Assembly (NCBI RefSeq): GCF_051020765.1
Contig: NC_134943.1
Coordinates: forward strand, 1,488,001 to 1,552,000
Origin: Lasioglossum baleicum
Taxonomy: Eukaryota > Arthropoda > Insecta > Hymenoptera > Halictidae
Length of the DNA: 64,000 nt
Direction of reading: 5' to 3'
The translations under genes were made by a program, and so were the position numbers. Below are positions 46,931 through 60,695 of the stretch, piece by piece (position 1 is the first letter of the stretch; every line of letters begins with the position of its first letter). Below the pieces are notes generated by a model. That model saw only the letters and a program-made list of their open reading frames with translations, was not told the DNA's origin and did not search any database.

Positions 46931-48500
46931 ATCTGCCGCCGCGCCGTGTTCCGTACATCGCGCCGCGGAGTTTTGTCTGTCGAGTAATTAATGTTATTTC
47001 CTCTGAACGGATGGTGGTTAGAAGTTTCGACGTGTCTTGTTGCCGCGATCTGTAAACGAGACACTGACAGAGCCTCGCTCGAACTGCGAATGGAACGGGA
47101 TAGAAGAGATTGAGGAAATCGCGCCGCGGGCTCTAATAGCTGCATCCGTAGACATTTCCGTTCGGCGTTCAATAAAATGGAGGACCCAGCTTTTGAAATA
47201 TCTGTATTTACCCGTGCGTGCCTTCCACGGGGTGTTCTCAAATTCGGGCTCCAACCCCCCAAGCGCTTCTGTGTACAATAATACATAAAGAACGTAACAC
47301 ATTTACTTGGAGATCGGTTCTTTCGAATGCAGGCGATCTCATCCCTCGGACGATCTAGAACCGTTGTGACCCGCAGTTACAAACGTTCCATCTAAATTCT
47401 CACTACACTCATTTCCCGTCTTGAAGCCTCTATTTTTGCTATTCATCGTTCGTTTTTGTTTATAACACGATCCTGACATTCTTTTAATATCTTGACAGTT
47501 TCGTACTATGTACTCCTGGTTGAAAATATTCGATTAAAGTTGTGAATGTTAAAGAACACTTTAACATTTCTCACGATAAAGATCACTGGGTGATTAAACC
47601 GTCCCTTAAGTCAGTGTCTCATGTGCCCACTTTGTATACGATGTGAAAAAACGAACATATTTAGTTTTATCATTGCTGTTCCATGTATCGTTAATAGAAA
47701 TATTTTCCACATTGACAATTTGAATAATTGCAATGATAGACCCTCGATTTGTTTGATCGAATATTTTTTGCCAGGGGTAGTATTTCATCTATTCATTTTT
47801 CTAGATGCATAATCACGAGTCTGTCTCGATATTAACTGCCAAGGGGTTAATTAAAAGCAAAGCAACTTACTGCCTTTAATAATGATGGAAATAGCGATAA
47901 TAAGTGAGGTTTCGAATTTCAACCGATCGACCGTGTGTGTTCAGGTGAACAGAACCCGATCGCGACGAGAATACAGAACGTCGGCGTTGCGTAATGACAG
48001 TTGCGCGGCCATAACTACAATTTATAATTGATAAAAGTCTAACGGGAAGAAATCGACTACGAATAGAATCGTACCGATATGGGTATGGAATATATTTCAT
48101 CCGTGTCGGCGAGAGGGTTGGACGGAAAAATGTAGTTCGCTCCGAATTCTTTCTTGCCGCCCGCTAGCTCTCGGCGATGGAATATGAAATCTATGAGGGG
48201 GATATATACATATATCGGGTAAAAAGAGCACGCGTGAATGGAACTTACTGCTACAGTTGAAAACACCCGGTAAGTCGTCGTCTATTCGAGTTTCCTGTTT
48301 CTTATTGATTTCGCGCCGCCGCGCAAATTACCGAAGTGCACTGTAGCGAGAAGCGTACCGGAATATGCTAAGAAGAAACCGATACAATCTGCTCTGAAAA
48401 ACCTTCTCTATCGGCCGGCCTTGGCTGTGTCACGGTATTATGCAATATTACGTACAATGCGCATACAACAACAATTCGTATGCATTGCAAACAGAAGGAT

Positions 48501-50780
48501 AATAACGCATCAGAGGGCCGATCGCGTGGAATGCGGTACCCTTCAATTTTTCCGCGGTACGCTTCCGGAACGCGAAAAAATATGCTGCTCCACCAGTCCG
48601 CTAATAAATTCCAAGAATACAGAAAGTTCGGTATCCTCCGTTTTTCGATAAATGTAGTGAACGAAGTTCAATATACTTTATCTTCAATAAATGCAGTAGA
48701 TAAACTAAAAGAAAATGAATTCGTCATCATGAGTCTAACAATAAGTAAGTCGATGTTATAGTGCATATAATTTTTATTTCCAATGCGAATAAATTTATGA
48801 TTTGGAAATTAGTGACGTCGGAGAAGTAATATTTAAATTTGACGCTATTGTGATTACACGTTGTCGCCGAAAGTACGGAAATAATACCGCGAGCTAGCAT
48901 AAGAGGGGTCGCGCGTCTGTGTAGCAATTTATATTCATATGTACAGCAGCCGAGGGAAGCCAGTCCTTAAGCTGTTTGATGATTTACTGCAGTCTTTGGA
49001 GTACCGGGTGATGCTTGTTCTTATACGATTCTACAGGCTGCGCGAACTATTTACTTCTCAACGTTACGTTCGAGCTACGCGGTCCCCGCAGCTAATTTCA
49101 GCTTTTAATGTCAGAATGTTTCTAACTACTGCTCGCTTCTCGCTTCTCCCGCCGGAGATTCCTATTCTTACGACAGTCATGAATATTCATATGGACGAAT
49201 AACTTTCTGTTTTCTTTCAGCATGATGCATAAGAACTTTGCATCCCGTGAGTATTGTTCCGTGAGGCAGCTTGCCTCTGCAAACAAGACCGAATCCATAA
49301 ACTAGATTACGGCCCAAACCCTCAGTCGCCGTAATCTTCCGCAGCATTTTCTTTTCATTTTCCGGGGTTGCATGTAATTTACAATATTGCATTGTGTCGA
49401 CTGATAAACTAGCGGCGGTTTTTTACGGACTGAAAATTAACTCCTGGAAAAAATGGGAGGCATTCTTCGGTCTACTGTGCCAGTTGATTCAACGAAATAG
49501 ACCACCTTCCATAAATATCCGCAAACCTAGATTCGTAAATGAATGTTCATCCCGGGGAACTTGGCAGTAAGGAAATTAAGAAATACTCATTACCCGATGC
49601 TCTACAGTCTACACTGTCAAAAATGCAAACCCTACTGTGTGTTATTGTATATACAAATTAGTGAATATTTCGCGACCAATTCTTTTCTAATTTTCTTGAT
49701 TTGATTAATGTTGCTAAAATTTTGTAGATTGCATTACAGAAAATATTATTAATGCATACTCCCCATATTTATAAATGACGGAGTTCAATTAATAAATTAA
49801 GACTGAACTTATGAAATATTCTGCGAACGATTTTTGTTTATCTAACTTTCTTGATTTAACTAATATTCCTAACTAATAGAAATATTCGTCTCGAGTTCTG
49901 CTAATTAGGAATGCCTGGATATGTTGCAATGAACATGAGTATGAACATTAATAAATGCGAGTACACTTTGTAATGTGATAATATGCAGCTTTTCCGCTAC
50001 TTTCTCAAATAGATAAAGGATGCTACGGTTAACATCAATCCATCCAAACTTCACCATTACATTTATTTAATTATTACTTTGTAAACTTACTTTGTTGTAC
50101 TCTGTAAAATTCGTTGGATGATGTGTATTTTTATTAAAGTCCTCGGGCGGTTTAACATAATTCATTAACTCTCTTCAACAAATATGAATTTCACATGAAC
50201 ACGATCTCAGTACTTGCGACACGTCTAAACTAAGTTTTATAGAATTTAACCATAATTAGAAAGATAAATGATTACGTTAAAATACGCATTTATATTATAA
50301 TATTTACAATACCTGTTACACGAAAACCGTGACAAGGGGTAGTTTGTAAAATAGTTTACAAAATACTAACTATATCTTCTTCGCGCGTTCTTCTACTATT
50401 TTTATTTATAAATGATGAACTTACCTCGGGAACTTTTAGCCCCGATCTCCCCTTGTCGTTAATTGCTCTGAAACTTTACTGTTTTGTATTCCATCCTAGT
50501 TATAACTTAATAAAGTGAATGACGGACCAGTGACGAAACGACAAATTATAATCAGGCAGTCGGACATGTGTTAAGAAACTGAAGTAAAAGAAAATCGATA
50601 TTTTCAAAGTTCTAAACCAGAATACTCCCACAAGACAAACGGAACCATTCGAATCAGCAGTTAAAAGATTCAGCATCAATCAGCACAGGATCCAGTTGGC
50701 TTACAATTTCTCGGAGATACTTAAAAATTGCAACGCTACGATCGCGCAAAAGAGAACCGTGTAATACCATAAACAAAAGA
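48501..50780. other. Mostly AT-rich non-coding stretch
   Basis: AT-rich with a moderately GC-rich part around 48890-49300. No gene or long repeat is recognised. Confidence 0.35.
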
Positions 50781-53650
50781 GTCGGCGAATCCTAAGTAGA
50801 CCGGGACTCCTGCGAGTGCCGCGAGGAATTATAATTGCGCGGGGGTTGGCAAACGGCGATGGCAAAACAGTGTGTTCGTTTTTATCCCGTCTGCCGTGGA
50901 ACGAAGATTACAGCGATGTTTCAGTTTCGAAAGCTGGGGGGGGGAAGCTTGTTGCACCGCGTGGCGCGGCGCGGCGCGTCGTAGCTGCGAGCGTGTTTTC
51001 CGCTCGTGGAGGTTTAAGAATCCGCGCGTTCAAGGCGTATCGTTCTCCAGAACAGACGACGAGAATTCCACTTTTCGTCACTTCAAGGCCTCGCCCGTTT
51101 CCTGTGTTTCGTTCGACAGAGCAGTCAAAGAGACGACGGTTTATATCCCGGCACGAGCACAAATTACGAGAATGCAGTCGCGCAAAAAGGGAACAAGAAG
51201 TAATAGGAGGAAAGTGCATTTCGGAGAGGGGCGGGAGGGATGGGGGACCACGGGAGTGAAACACGGACGACGTGGTTCTTGTTTTTCGCGCTTTCTACCC
51301 ATATAAACGCCCAGACACCACGGACTTCGCGCTGGGCTTTTTCGAGGTGCTCAAAGGAACGCCGACACGTGTTCCCGCAAGCAACGATATCGTCGAATCG
51401 TAAAAAGCAAAACACCAACCACGCGTTCCCTATTATTAGATAACTTGAAAGCGTAACCTTGTTCTACCCGCGCGGTGTACAAGAACGATTTCGTCGGAAA
51501 TAGGCGTTCCATTAATTTCAAGAAATTGCTCGAACGGGGTAGTCTCGACTCGCCGGGCAAGAAACGGGTGGTATTCGAGATGCGAGAAAATGAAAAGAAA
51601 ATAGTACACGGTGTGTTCGAATAAAACGTTCCTTTATTTGCCAGTTCGCTTTGTTGTTAGTAAAATATTGCATAAATGTTTTCAAGTAATTTTCTTCGAA
51701 TGATACATCGGCGATGTTAATACTTTCCAGGTAACTTAAGGGAAATGACACGCGGTTGGTGACCTCGATTGCGCCTCATCCTGCAATACGCAATAAAAAA
51801 TAAACAGATTATTACGTTGTATGGGAATCAATGCATAGCAAGTATTAATTTATTGAAATTATCATTAGAAATATTCTAATTCAGACACACAAACGTGTAC
51901 GTAGACATATTACGAAAGTTTGTATCTCTATAGAAATTCGCAATGTATATCCGGTGTATGTTTGTATAATATAAAAACAGATATTTGCATGTCTTCGTAT
52001 GAGCCCCATTGAGCCATTCTATTTTAAAAACAACGAAGACATTTGAAGTGCAAACGTTAGATGACACATCTTTGACAAATCCTGTCAAAGAGGACCGCGT
52101 AAAAATTAATTGGGTGTGTATCGATAGAAAGATATAATATATTGGGGAAATACTGTGAACCTAAACATTGTCGAGGAAGTCACCGTCGGCAAAGTAGAAC
52201 GCAGCCCAGTTTCCGCGTTCTTCAGAAGGACTCCTTCTACCAATCCGTCGGCCCGAAGAAACTCTTGAGGAAACAGTAGTCGCGCATTTGTTTCGAGTCG
52301 TCAAATTATAACGGGGCAGCGAAGCGCACCGGGAAGAACAGAAAAGAAAAATGAGCACGTAAACGAGCGTGAACATCCTATTTCGAAAAAAGGCCATGCT
52401 CTGCGTGCACCCCTATCGCCGGTCGCACCCTTTGCTTGTTTCTGGTCTCGGCCGGTGGGAGTCTGCCCGCGTAGACGTGTTGTTAATTGCTGGCACAGAA
52501 AGCACAAACTTTCGGATACAGGAATGCCGCCGCCGCCTCGTAACGTAACGGACTTTCGTCTACGGCTCTCCGCACAGTCGTAATTAATGCCGCTTTTCCA
52601 CAAAGAACGCCAACGACAGAGAAAGAGAAGCCGACCGAAGCGGGGGCATGCCGGGGGTGGAAAGTCAGAGAAAGTTGAAAACAAAGGAAGAAGAACGAGC
52701 TTGCACGCGGTCCGATGGTTAGGAGCAGCACCGCACCGGGCGGTAGGGGAAATGAAAAATGCAAAGAGAGACACACGCACCCCCCTGCGGGAGAGAGAGC
52801 GAGAGCAGGAACGAAGGGAATGGAAGGTTTGCCGCCGGATTGCAAACGAAGAGAGAATCGGTGCATAATGAGCAAGGCCGAAGCCGCGTACACGCGAGCA
52901 AAAGTGCGAGAGGACGCAAAGAGCGGTGGTGGAAGAGTGGTACTGTCGTCGGAAGTTTTCAATACGCTATATCTGTGGTTGCAAGGAGAAACGCCGCATG
53001 TCACAATTTCCAAAAATTTCAGTTTATTCATGCATTGAGATTTATAGTATAGGATTTACATCTTTTGTATATTAAAATGAATTCGAAAGACTCGAAAACA
53101 ATGCAATTGAACCGATATCCTATGGCAAAGCATTAGTGACCAAAACTCTAAACGGCAATATCTCGAAACTGAAATTATGTGACATGCGGCGTTCTTCCTG
53201 ATAACCACAGTTATAGCGGAGGCCGTGGCGCGGCGATCTGAGGCACTGGAGGAGACAGAAACCTTGAAACGAGAAGTTCACAGAGATACAGCATACGTAA
53301 ATGGAATAGAACGCGCGCGTCCGTATTACTTTTGCCGGGGGAAACGCGCGTCGGTACAACGCCTGCTAACAATGTCAGCCGCTTCTGACTTTCCTTTCTC
53401 GCGCTTCCTTTTTGCGCCGGAAGATGAAATATACAAAAGAAAATAGAAAAACAAGAAAAGCAACGTCGCAATACTGCCGGCACGACTGTTGCTCGTTGCA
53501 AGCGTCGTTTAATACGATGCATTCTCACCCCCACCCCTCCCGCCATCGGTGGCTCTCTTTCAGCGTCTTCATCAAATTTCCTTTCTATCACGATTAACTG
53601 CTCGGAACGCGTTCCAATGGCGATGGCAGCGATCATTAAGGCAGAAAAGC
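50781..53650. other. Largest CpG-rich block
   Basis: Nearly 3 kb of GC- and CpG-rich DNA with a G9 run at 50936-50944. The longest frames of the window (minus 52483-53031, 182 codons; minus 52301-52780; plus 50816-51259) overlap one another in different frames. They encode low-complexity Ser/Arg/Pro/Leu peptides, so they are best explained by stop-poor composition. Candidate promoter or regulatory region; no core promoter element can be pinned down. Confidence 0.4.
52480..52510 (+). repeat. 30-bp motif shared between two GC blocks (copy 2)
   Basis: See copy 1 at 46901. The two copies are 5.58 kb apart in the same orientation and differ at about four positions. Confidence 0.65.
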
Positions 53651-56203
53651 TTCCGAATAAATTTACGAAAACTGCACTGAATTAGCCGCCGAGAACTCGA
53701 CCTCTATAGCTTACGCTTTGAATTAGTATGTATTACGCGAGATAGTGTTTGTTCATTACGTCCTACAATGGATTATCTATTTGCATGTTTGAATCGGTCA
53801 AGCTATTGTTCTGATTAGACCGTTTGCGCTGATGAATATTTCTAGTAACTTTCTGTTCGTGAAAAGTTAATTCATTCGTAAGTCCATTTTTGATTTACAG
53901 CAAATTTTTATGCGAAATCTATTGATTGCAATGCATATAGGAACTATTATATGCAACAAATATTTGTTTTTGTTCTTAATAATATGTTAATGGGTTGGAA
54001 ATGAGAAAACAGTATCTTTTAATTTCTCAAATGTTTTCACTATTCTGTATTTGATCTCATTATTATCATGCATCAAGACCGTAATCTATTTATTAGCGAT
54101 TTGTTTTTCATTGAACACGCTGTCTGATCTTCCGTAAACTTTTTAATTAAAGTATCCTTTTCATGCTGTCGTTAAAGGATTTCTTCCAACCACGCTAATT
54201 TTATTGCTCCCAACTACGCTGTCACCAAATTCGATTAGTCCCTGTAATCTAACTAGGATGACGCTTCTAGAATGCTGGTTCAAGCTGAGGAAGTGGAAAA
54301 CGTAGATAATCGCTAGCTACATGTTTCGAATACATTAAGTTGTGTCTTTTAGATTCCAAGATTCTCATTATAAATTCGTAACATAAATTGGTTCGGTTGC
54401 AAGTATAAATTGTTCTAATTTCAACGATTCAGTCGTGACTCGTTGTAAATGTACCGTGAATGAAAAGACGATTGGATTAATCCAATACAATTCAGTGGTC
54501 CATTGATAAATAAAAAAAGATACCGAATGTAGCCCAACGTATTTATGTAACAATCCAACACTTACATTTCTACATGAATATGAATGAATTTAGAGTTTAA
54601 ATTGCGATTTAGGAATCGACGATTTCGATACGAAGTAATGCATGACATGATAAACTTGATGGTCTAATGATATTAAAGTTAAATCAGCTACGTTATTATT
54701 CGATTAAACGAATAAAAAACATATATCCGGGGATTAACGAGAGCGAGGAAGGTGTGCAGTTACCGTTCGCGCTGCAAGCTGTTAAAAATGTTGGCTTTCG
54801 GATTATCTTGATATAACATACGTCCTCGTGACAGTCGACATCAATTACTGGCACAAAGTGGCTTATAACAATCTAGCTTATCGTCCTGCTGAATATCATC
54901 ATTCGCTATTCGCCCGTGGAAATATTGACCTGGGTGTGTTCGCTGGCTCTCTATATTCTACACTTTTTATTTTATTTTCAATGATAATTTATAACATTAT
55001 TTAAGAATAAATGTCGTTTTAGAAAGGTTAATACAAAGGACAAAAAATTCCAATTTTAAATAATTATGTGCATCATATGTATGCATTTATTCCAATGTGA
55101 CCATCTTTAATTAATTCTTTAGCATTCGTATTATGCAGAATCAAAAAAATTTTGATTCTACAACGTAGATAACATAATGTCAAAGAACTTTTGTAAATTA
55201 ACAATTAACAATTAACAGTTCCGGATACATTTATAACTGAATGTTTTATAAAGTTTGCAACAGTATTCCCTCCACTTACAATTTTAGTGTCGAGCGCAGA
55301 ACGCCACATGTAATTCAATCCAATTATTCGTTTGATCACAGTGAAGAAGCCACTGGAAACCATTCCTGTCAGTAATGATTGCATCGGTCGGCCGTTATAT
55401 TTAATTAAAAAGAGGCATTGAAACAATGTGATCGACGTACAATAAAAATCAAACGAATCGTATCTCTCCTCTGCATGTATTACTTAAGAAATATTATGTC
55501 GTTGTCGACGATATTTTGTCTGCAACTAAATAAACTCTTTGAAGTGTGGCCAAAAAATAGATCACTAGATTTTATGGTTTGTAGATGTGTGCATGCTCTC
55601 TGGTTCCAAACTATTCTTTATGTCATACCTACACTTGTTGCGTGTGATGTAATGTGAGAGAAAAGACGAGCATGTGTAAAACGCATTCTTTGTTCCAAGA
55701 GGAACGTTTGTGTCACTTATATGTAATTGTGAATTCTTTGCATTCGTATATTCACCCGTTTTTTGAGAGATATAATGTATACTGCATTTTGCGGACATGA
55801 GATAGCATTGCTATAGCATGTGCTATTTAATTTGAAAGACCCTTCCAGTAACTGCCAGTAAGCGTCGTTACCATGGAGAAAGGACGCACTGCATGAAAGA
55901 TAGGTTGGTGGGGGAAGCAAGTCGTTCGAGAGGCCCCAACCTAGAGACTTAACTATTAACAATTGCAAAAGAATCGATCTAATAAATCAAAATAAATCGT
56001 AAATATTAATACTAAGAATGGTGCAGGATCGATCAGTCAACAGATCAATCAACCAGCAGAATCCTTCGTAAAATCCAAGAAAAATACATCGAAAGAGAAG
56101 TCAAGAGGATGTTCACTTGACTGCAATCCAAGGAACGTTCCAGCCACCAAAATAAGCGTTCTCTTGGCTCCATCCTTTGCAAAATAATCTACGAAAAGGG
56201 TGA
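53651..56203. other. AT-rich non-coding stretch
   Basis: AT-rich. CATGCATCAAGACCGTAATC at 54068-54087 is a possible remnant of the GACTGCGGAT family (reverse orientation). No gene is recognised. Confidence 0.35.
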
Positions 56204-56226
56204 TTTCCATAAAGATCCGCAGTTCG
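56196..56226 (+). mobile_element. Short MITE terminus remnant (copy H)
   Basis: TTTCCATAAAGATCCGCAGT at 56203 carries the family terminus ATCCGCAGT(C). No left end is found. Confidence 0.4.
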
Positions 56227-57342
56227 GTTATAAATGTCTACGAGGTAGATCCCGGGCCATCTTTTTCTGGAAAGAAAATAAAGTCCGGAGGATAAAAACC
56301 GATCAAATTGTCGTCGAGATACTGTCATCTTGTTAAGAGTAATGTCGTTAATATTTTCTTGCGCGGCGCGGCTGAACGATGAAGTCGTTACGCTGGAACA
56401 ATGCCAATGTCTAATTCCGTGCAGTTTCGGCCGAGGTTAGCGACACGGTAACGCCGAATATCATTCGTGGAAAACAAGAGGCAGTGACCTACTATGTAGA
56501 TGTAGATGGTGCATGTTATATCACAGCTAACCTCGAGAATGCGGAGAGAGCAGAGTATCGGAAGATAACGGGGGAGAATCGGTTGCATCGGGTCACGCAG
56601 CAACTTTATATCGCTCGGTGGCTTAACGCCGCGCCGCGCCGCCGGTGCACGCTCCATCGATACCAGGCTAAGTGAGAAGAAACTTTTTAATCCAATACTT
56701 TTTAATCAAACGGCCCGAAAAACGATTTCCCATTTCGAAACTAAGCTTCGCTCAAGGGGAGCCGCGATCGATCTTTTCTCATCTCGGATTACGTAAATAC
56801 GCGTTCAAAGTCGTGATCGAAAGCTCGCGATGATGTCTATTATCAATTTTTCATATTATACAGGCTGATCGACAATTGGCGGTACAAAAAAAACAATTAG
56901 TCGAAAATGTAGAATAAAATTTTTCAGATACGAGTGCTTAACATTTAGCGGAAGTAGAACTGGTAGGTCATAAACAGACATAATTTTGAACATGCGAAAA
57001 AGATTTATTCTACATTATTATAGACAAATAATATTCAAAATATCCACTGAAAAGAAGTTCTAGTTAAAACGACAATGTCACATCTACTGGAGGTATCTGC
57101 CAAAGATATAAAGTAACTGGTTTGAAATATCGTGGCAATTAGTTACAAACATTTTATTATTTTAATTCAGGGTGATGTTTAAAGGGATTCATTGAATTGC
57201 ATCTAATATGAATCCCTTAAAATAAAATGTAACGAATAGTTAAAGGATTAAAATACTATAATATTACTTTCAACTCATTGAAATTATTAGAAGAAGAAAT
57301 GAGAATGTCCATAACTCCTGTATCTCGCAACGAATACAGATC

Positions 57343-57373
57343 CTTTTCATTTTCCATAAAAATCCGCAGTCCG
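57343..57373 (+). mobile_element. Short MITE terminus remnant (copy I)
   Basis: TTTTCATTTTCCATAAAAAT then CCGCAGTCC matches the family terminus. No partner is found. Confidence 0.4.
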
Positions 57374-57733
57374 GCAGTAATGAAACTGCATATTTTCTGC
57401 GGAGATCTTCAAATAAGAGATCGAAAACGCTCGAGGCCACGAAAGGTTAACGACTGTTCTTCCCCCAAGTAAAGATCGATGCTTCCCGAGAACGACGAAT
57501 GATAAGTAAGAACGAATGAAAGAGAACGAAAGAATACTCGAAAATTTGGAGATTCCTGCTGGCGGGAGATCGTTAAACAAAATTACTTCAAGATGAAATG
57601 TTCAGCCAGAGAATTGGAAACGCACGAGTTATTGGGTGGCAGGGTCACCGGCAAAAACCGGACTAATGTCTCAAAGTTTTAACTAAATTCAACTCCAGGG
57701 GACGAAGAGTAAAAAGTTTTCGGGAGAGGGAAT

Positions 57734-57754
57734 GAGAAAGAGAGAGAGAGAGAG
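57734..57754 (+). repeat. (GA)n tract
   Basis: GAGAAAGAGAGAGAGAGAGA-type run inside the CpG-rich block. Confidence 0.85.
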
Positions 57755-58150
57755 CGAGATGGAAAGGGAAAGAGAGAGTATTCGCGTGCTTATGGAAAGT
57801 AGCTCGGGAGCTGAGAGTATCAACGCGTCGGAATGCATGGACGTGACGGTTTTGAGTCGCATTATCTGTGGAACCGTAGCATGAATCACTCGAAACTTTA
57901 GTCGACTGCGAGTTACGGTAAAACCTGCCGTCCCCGGCCATTTAATTTCGCGTTACGAGGCGGATCCGCCGAGCTCGCGTTGCAATTTTCAAAAACGGGG
58001 AAAAAAAAGGAAGCACGCGCGAGTGAAGAACGATCGAACCATTGGAAACGCGGCTCCATTGTTTCGCTAACTAATTTATAACGCGATCGCGGAACGGTGG
58101 CGTTTGCGGGGAACGCAAGTGAATTTCGACGGCCTAGAAACACACCCTGC

Positions 58151-59820
58151 AATTACAATACCGAGGATAGGTATCGAAACAACACGAGGATATTGCAGAC
58201 GTGCCGCAATTATCTTATCAGCTTATATTTGCCACTACTATGATTAATCATACCGTAAACAATACCTTTCCTATTTGCTGGGAATAAACAGTAATCGCGT
58301 CAGAGCGATTCGAACATAAGGCCCGCAGAAATTGCACGCCTAACAGTAGGGTATTTGACCCGAAAAGTCGGACAAACAATGAAATTAAAAATGCAAAATG
58401 ATTTGTGTTTTTTGTCGAAAAAAATTGTCAATTTTAATTCACTAATCGAGAATTCTTAAATTTTCCTATTTCGAGTTTCTGCCAGGTTTTCGGGGCCGCA
58501 ACTCTACTCTGCGCCTGTGCAGAATGGCCAGGGGTGGGAAGGGACCACAAATTGAGGGGAAAAAGTTACCCTTGTATGACGGAACGCGTCACGTGACTGG
58601 CCCGCGACGGAAGGGGAATAGCAACTCTGCTCCCGTGTGTAGAAACTTGAATCGAAAAACGAAAACTAGGAAACACTTTCCAGCAACGTGCAACGAACCG
58701 TGCGAACCCGTGTTGCAGAAGTAGATGCTCTATAAATTCTGTTGGTTCAAACAGCAGAAATTGCAATTTGTTTCGCGATAACGATCTTTATGCTAATCCA
58801 GTGATTTTCTGCAAGTGTTTGCTACACCGAATCGTAATACGAATATCGGTTACGGTCGAATAAGTAGGTTGCGCAAGCTTGAAACAAGTCATACATTCCT
58901 GCGCGAGATTACATATGTTATCTTATTTCATTGATCTTTGTTAACTTCGTAACCCATGCTGATCTCTGATTCATAGACTGAGGAACTTTCTGAAAATCTT
59001 TATGGAGCAGTTTAAAGAAACTAAAATTCAACGGAACTTCATTCCCTCCGTTATTGGTTTCAGCGATTTGAGACCAGAGAGGAAGACTGCGCTAAACTTC
59101 ATTGCATCTCGCAATTTATAAGTTCGTGAGGATTTTTGGAAACTATTAACGTGGACAAATGCCACGGTTCTGTAAACGGCGCAACTTCGTTCGATAGGTA
59201 TCACAAAATGGTTCGATCTCCACTAAAACCGTACCTAATTGCTCGAAACAATTTTCAAACGTTACAAAACCGAAAGCTAAGCTAATCGGCTAAGCTAAGA
59301 AAAACTCGAGAATATTACACTATCTCCGATTTCTAAAATTATTAAAGGAAAAAAATTCGTGTTCACGTAGTCTACATATAAATATGCATTACATAACATA
59401 AAACTGACAGGCAGAGTCCATTTATTATTAAAACTAACGCAACACCAACTTGTTGCAAAAGTCTCGGCTCTAACCAACCACTTTCAAAAATAGAAATCCT
59501 TCCGCATGTCCGAAACTAATTAGTCGATGTAAAGGAAACAAATAGTTCTATTAAAAAAGATGAGCAGCCGAGTCTTGCAAATGTATGAATGCAGATTATC
59601 GTGTATTCATGTTTGCATAAAAAGGAGTCATAACTCCGGCCAGGTTTCACATTCATTATGCATATACATGGGGCCATGCTCGCGTGTAAGTGCATATTAT
59701 ATTATCGTACACGACTCCTCCTCCGTAGACAACTGCGCCGAATTTTTAAACGCGTTCAAGTTTTAACGCGCGTCGAGCTTGTTCAGTTAATACCTTAATT
59801 GAACAACGTCAGAATGTTGC
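58151..59820. other. Mixed-composition non-coding stretch
   Basis: No gene recognised. A possible transposon terminus, TAGGGTATTTGACCCGAAAA, lies at 58347. CGTACACGACTCCTCC at 59706 may be a faint relative of the local repeat tail at 37149 and 39752. Confidence 0.3.
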
Positions 59821-59863
59821 CCGAATGTGTCCCTTGATATCGCGATACACCAGCCCTTTCTCT

Positions 59864-59896
<33 letters not shown>

Positions 59897-60460
59897 ATTT
59901 CTGTTCTGCTCTTTATAGCTGCGAAAGCGTTAATAACCCTTCTCGAACATTTTCCTCACGTACTGCCCGATGACGTCCAGAAACAACACATGAAATTACT
60001 CGAAACATCCCCAGCCACCTCGTAAACACTGGGAACACATACACACGCACGTGTGCACACATACCTGCACGCGTATCAAACGTTTGTATTGCCGGCTGAA
60101 CGAGAGAAACTTGGGTAGCGAGGTAGACGTCGGACCGCAACAGTAGAGGCGGACGAAACGAATGAACGAAAAGGGAGTCTGGGCAGAAGCTGGACACGAG
60201 GGCCGCCTCCAGGGAGTCGTGCCAAAATTGTTAACAGCCGAGACAGCGGTGTTATAGGTGGCATGTGCTCCCAATCAGTCGTGGAATGAGCGGGAGCAAA
60301 GAACGGCGGCAGAGGCGGAGACAGTCGCCCGCTGTACCTGAGATACTGATCACGAACCTGAAACCGTTACACCATTCACAGAGGATAATAGTGCATAGAT
60401 GACCTACGATGCCTCCGACGATTGTTGCTCACAAATGCCGGCCAGACTTCGCAAGCAAGA
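59820..60460. other. CpG-rich block with C10 and TC tract
   Basis: A C10 run (59864-59873) is followed directly by (TC)n to 59896, then CpG-rich DNA with a CA-rich run at 60030-60065. Overlapping frames on the minus strand (59913-60274) are unrecognised. Confidence 0.4.
59864..59896 (+). repeat. C10 plus (TC)n tract
   Basis: Ten C followed by about eleven CT units. The opposite strand is purine-only for more than 30 bases. Confidence 0.9.
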
Positions 60461-60695
60461 AATTCTGCGGTTTTTTTTAGACATTGTTCTGTCTGTAATA
60501 AGTGGGATAATAAGAGCCATGACATGATGAGACGAATCGTCAATTCAGCTGGTTAGAGGTTTCGGGATCGGTATAACATCCTTTAAATCTTTCATTCTGA
60601 ATTTCATACCATGAAATTATGGCATTATCAATGAATGTAATGTAAATCAGCGAAATAAATGGCGCAAAAGTTAAAGTGAATGAAAGTGGATTCGC

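Larger units (their letters stand above)
46189..48500. other. Large CpG-rich block
   Basis: GC- and CpG-rich DNA with many overlapping open frames on both strands (46189-47302), Arg/Pro/Ser-rich and unrecognised. It contains a (CAAA)/(CGAA)-type run at 46460-46493, a GTC run at 46531-46556 and a 30-bp motif shared with the block at 50780-53650. The behaviour is that of a promoter, enhancer or UTR region rather than coding DNA. Confidence 0.4.
56330..58150. other. CpG-rich block
   Basis: Two CpG-rich parts (56330-56830 and 57700-58150) flank AT-rich DNA. GCCGCGCCGCGCCGCC-like sequence lies at 56627. Short overlapping frames are unrecognised. Confidence 0.35.

Noticed and set aside
46189..47302. 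Cluster of open frames on both strands
   Set aside because: Mutually overlapping, Arg-rich and containing simple-sequence translations; best explained by base composition.
50816..51306. Two 144-147-codon plus-strand frames
   Set aside because: They overlap each other in different frames together with a minus-strand frame, and neither resembles a protein family.
52301..53031. Long overlapping open frames on the minus strand (up to 182 codons)
   Set aside because: They overlap in different frames and on both strands, are low in complexity (Ser, Leu, Pro, Arg) and lie in CpG-rich DNA where stop codons are scarce. No domain is recognisable.
59211..59240. GGTTCGATCTCC resembling a tRNA T-loop or B box
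   Set aside because: No acceptor stem, D arm or anticodon arm can be folded around it. No tRNA gene was found by eye anywhere in the window.
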